The notes beneath the pieces were generated by a model. That model saw only the letters and a program-made list of their open reading frames with translations, did no database searches and was not told where the DNA came from. Made by a program: the position numbers and the translations under genes. This document shows, in pieces, positions 63,993 to 64,000 of a stretch of 64,000 nt of DNA. Location: the NCBI RefSeq assembly GCF_029714205.1, contig NZ_CP121648.1, forward strand, positions 7,045,501 through 7,109,500, in the 5' to 3' direction. Positions within the stretch are counted from its first letter, which is position 1. Each line of letters begins with the position of its first letter. The DNA is from Methylobacterium sp. CB376. Its GTDB lineage: Bacteria; Pseudomonadota; Alphaproteobacteria; Rhizobiales; Beijerinckiaceae.

Positions 63993-64000
63993 GGTGAAAC

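Noticed and set aside
1..64000. tRNA, rRNA, riboswitch, insertion sequence or CRISPR array
   Set aside because: None could be recognised in any gap; no transposase-like protein is encoded. A search with tRNAscan-SE and Rfam models would be decisive.

Overview
The window is a very GC-rich chromosomal segment whose gene content points to an alphaproteobacterium of the order Hyphomicrobiales, most likely a Methylobacterium or close relative. The signs are an EcfG-family general stress sigma factor, several GGAAC-N16/17-(C/G)GTT promoters of the EcfG type, a DUF3309 mini-protein, a SorAB sulfite dehydrogenase, DUF892, DUF4142 and DUF1508 stress proteins, and many hybrid histidine kinases. Almost all third codon positions are G or C. 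The genus is an inference; no rRNA or tRNA gene was seen.

Left part (1-9 kb): a membrane-anchored disordered protein behind a stress-type promoter, a small secreted protein, an ECF sigma factor followed by DUF4142 and cupredoxin genes, a large molybdopterin oxidoreductase with only three of the usual four N-terminal cluster cysteines, and an adenylate cyclase-TPR protein. At 9.6-11.5 kb lies a secreted beta-helix protein with locally lower GC.

Signalling block (12-25.4 kb): a giant 1937-residue hybrid kinase with nine 92-residue HAMP repeats, resembling fungal group III (Nik1/Os-1) kinases; a second REC-PAS-kinase-REC protein overlapping it; a DUF3309 gene; and two more hybrid kinases on the other strand.

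Stress block (25.7-28.3 kb): small secreted and cytoplasmic proteins with EcfG-type promoters, next to an EcfG-like sigma factor whose N-terminus looks like a fused NepR anti-sigma domain. This is the most interesting observation in the window.

Metabolic block (29-38 kb): a YeiH-type membrane protein, the sulfite dehydrogenase pair sorA-sorB, a 2-hydroxyacid dehydrogenase resembling (S)-sulfolactate dehydrogenase, an alkaline phosphatase, and a three-gene operon (DUF3299-like lipoprotein/periplasmic protein, ABC ATPase, permease with a His-rich repeat loop) that may move a divalent metal. A small Rap1a/Tai-like protein and a decayed membrane-protein gene follow.

Housekeeping block (39-45 kb): DUF892 ferritin-like protein, cupin, and a minus-strand run metG-tatD-MBL hydrolase, then a cytochrome c.

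Operon of 12.4 kb (45.05-57.47 kb): three glycosyltransferase genes (two are domain fusions), then a Yej-type peptide ABC importer with a methyltransferase-like gene inserted. Most junctions overlap by 1-4 bases, so transcription and translation are probably coupled. The substrate-binding protein appears to carry an N-terminal frameshift.

Right end (57.5-64 kb): small proteins, a DUF4258 gene followed by a frameshifted DUF2283-like gene, a DUF1508 protein, a tricorn-type S41 protease flanked by two unrelated tandem repeat arrays, and an RhlE-type DEAD-box RNA helicase at the edge.
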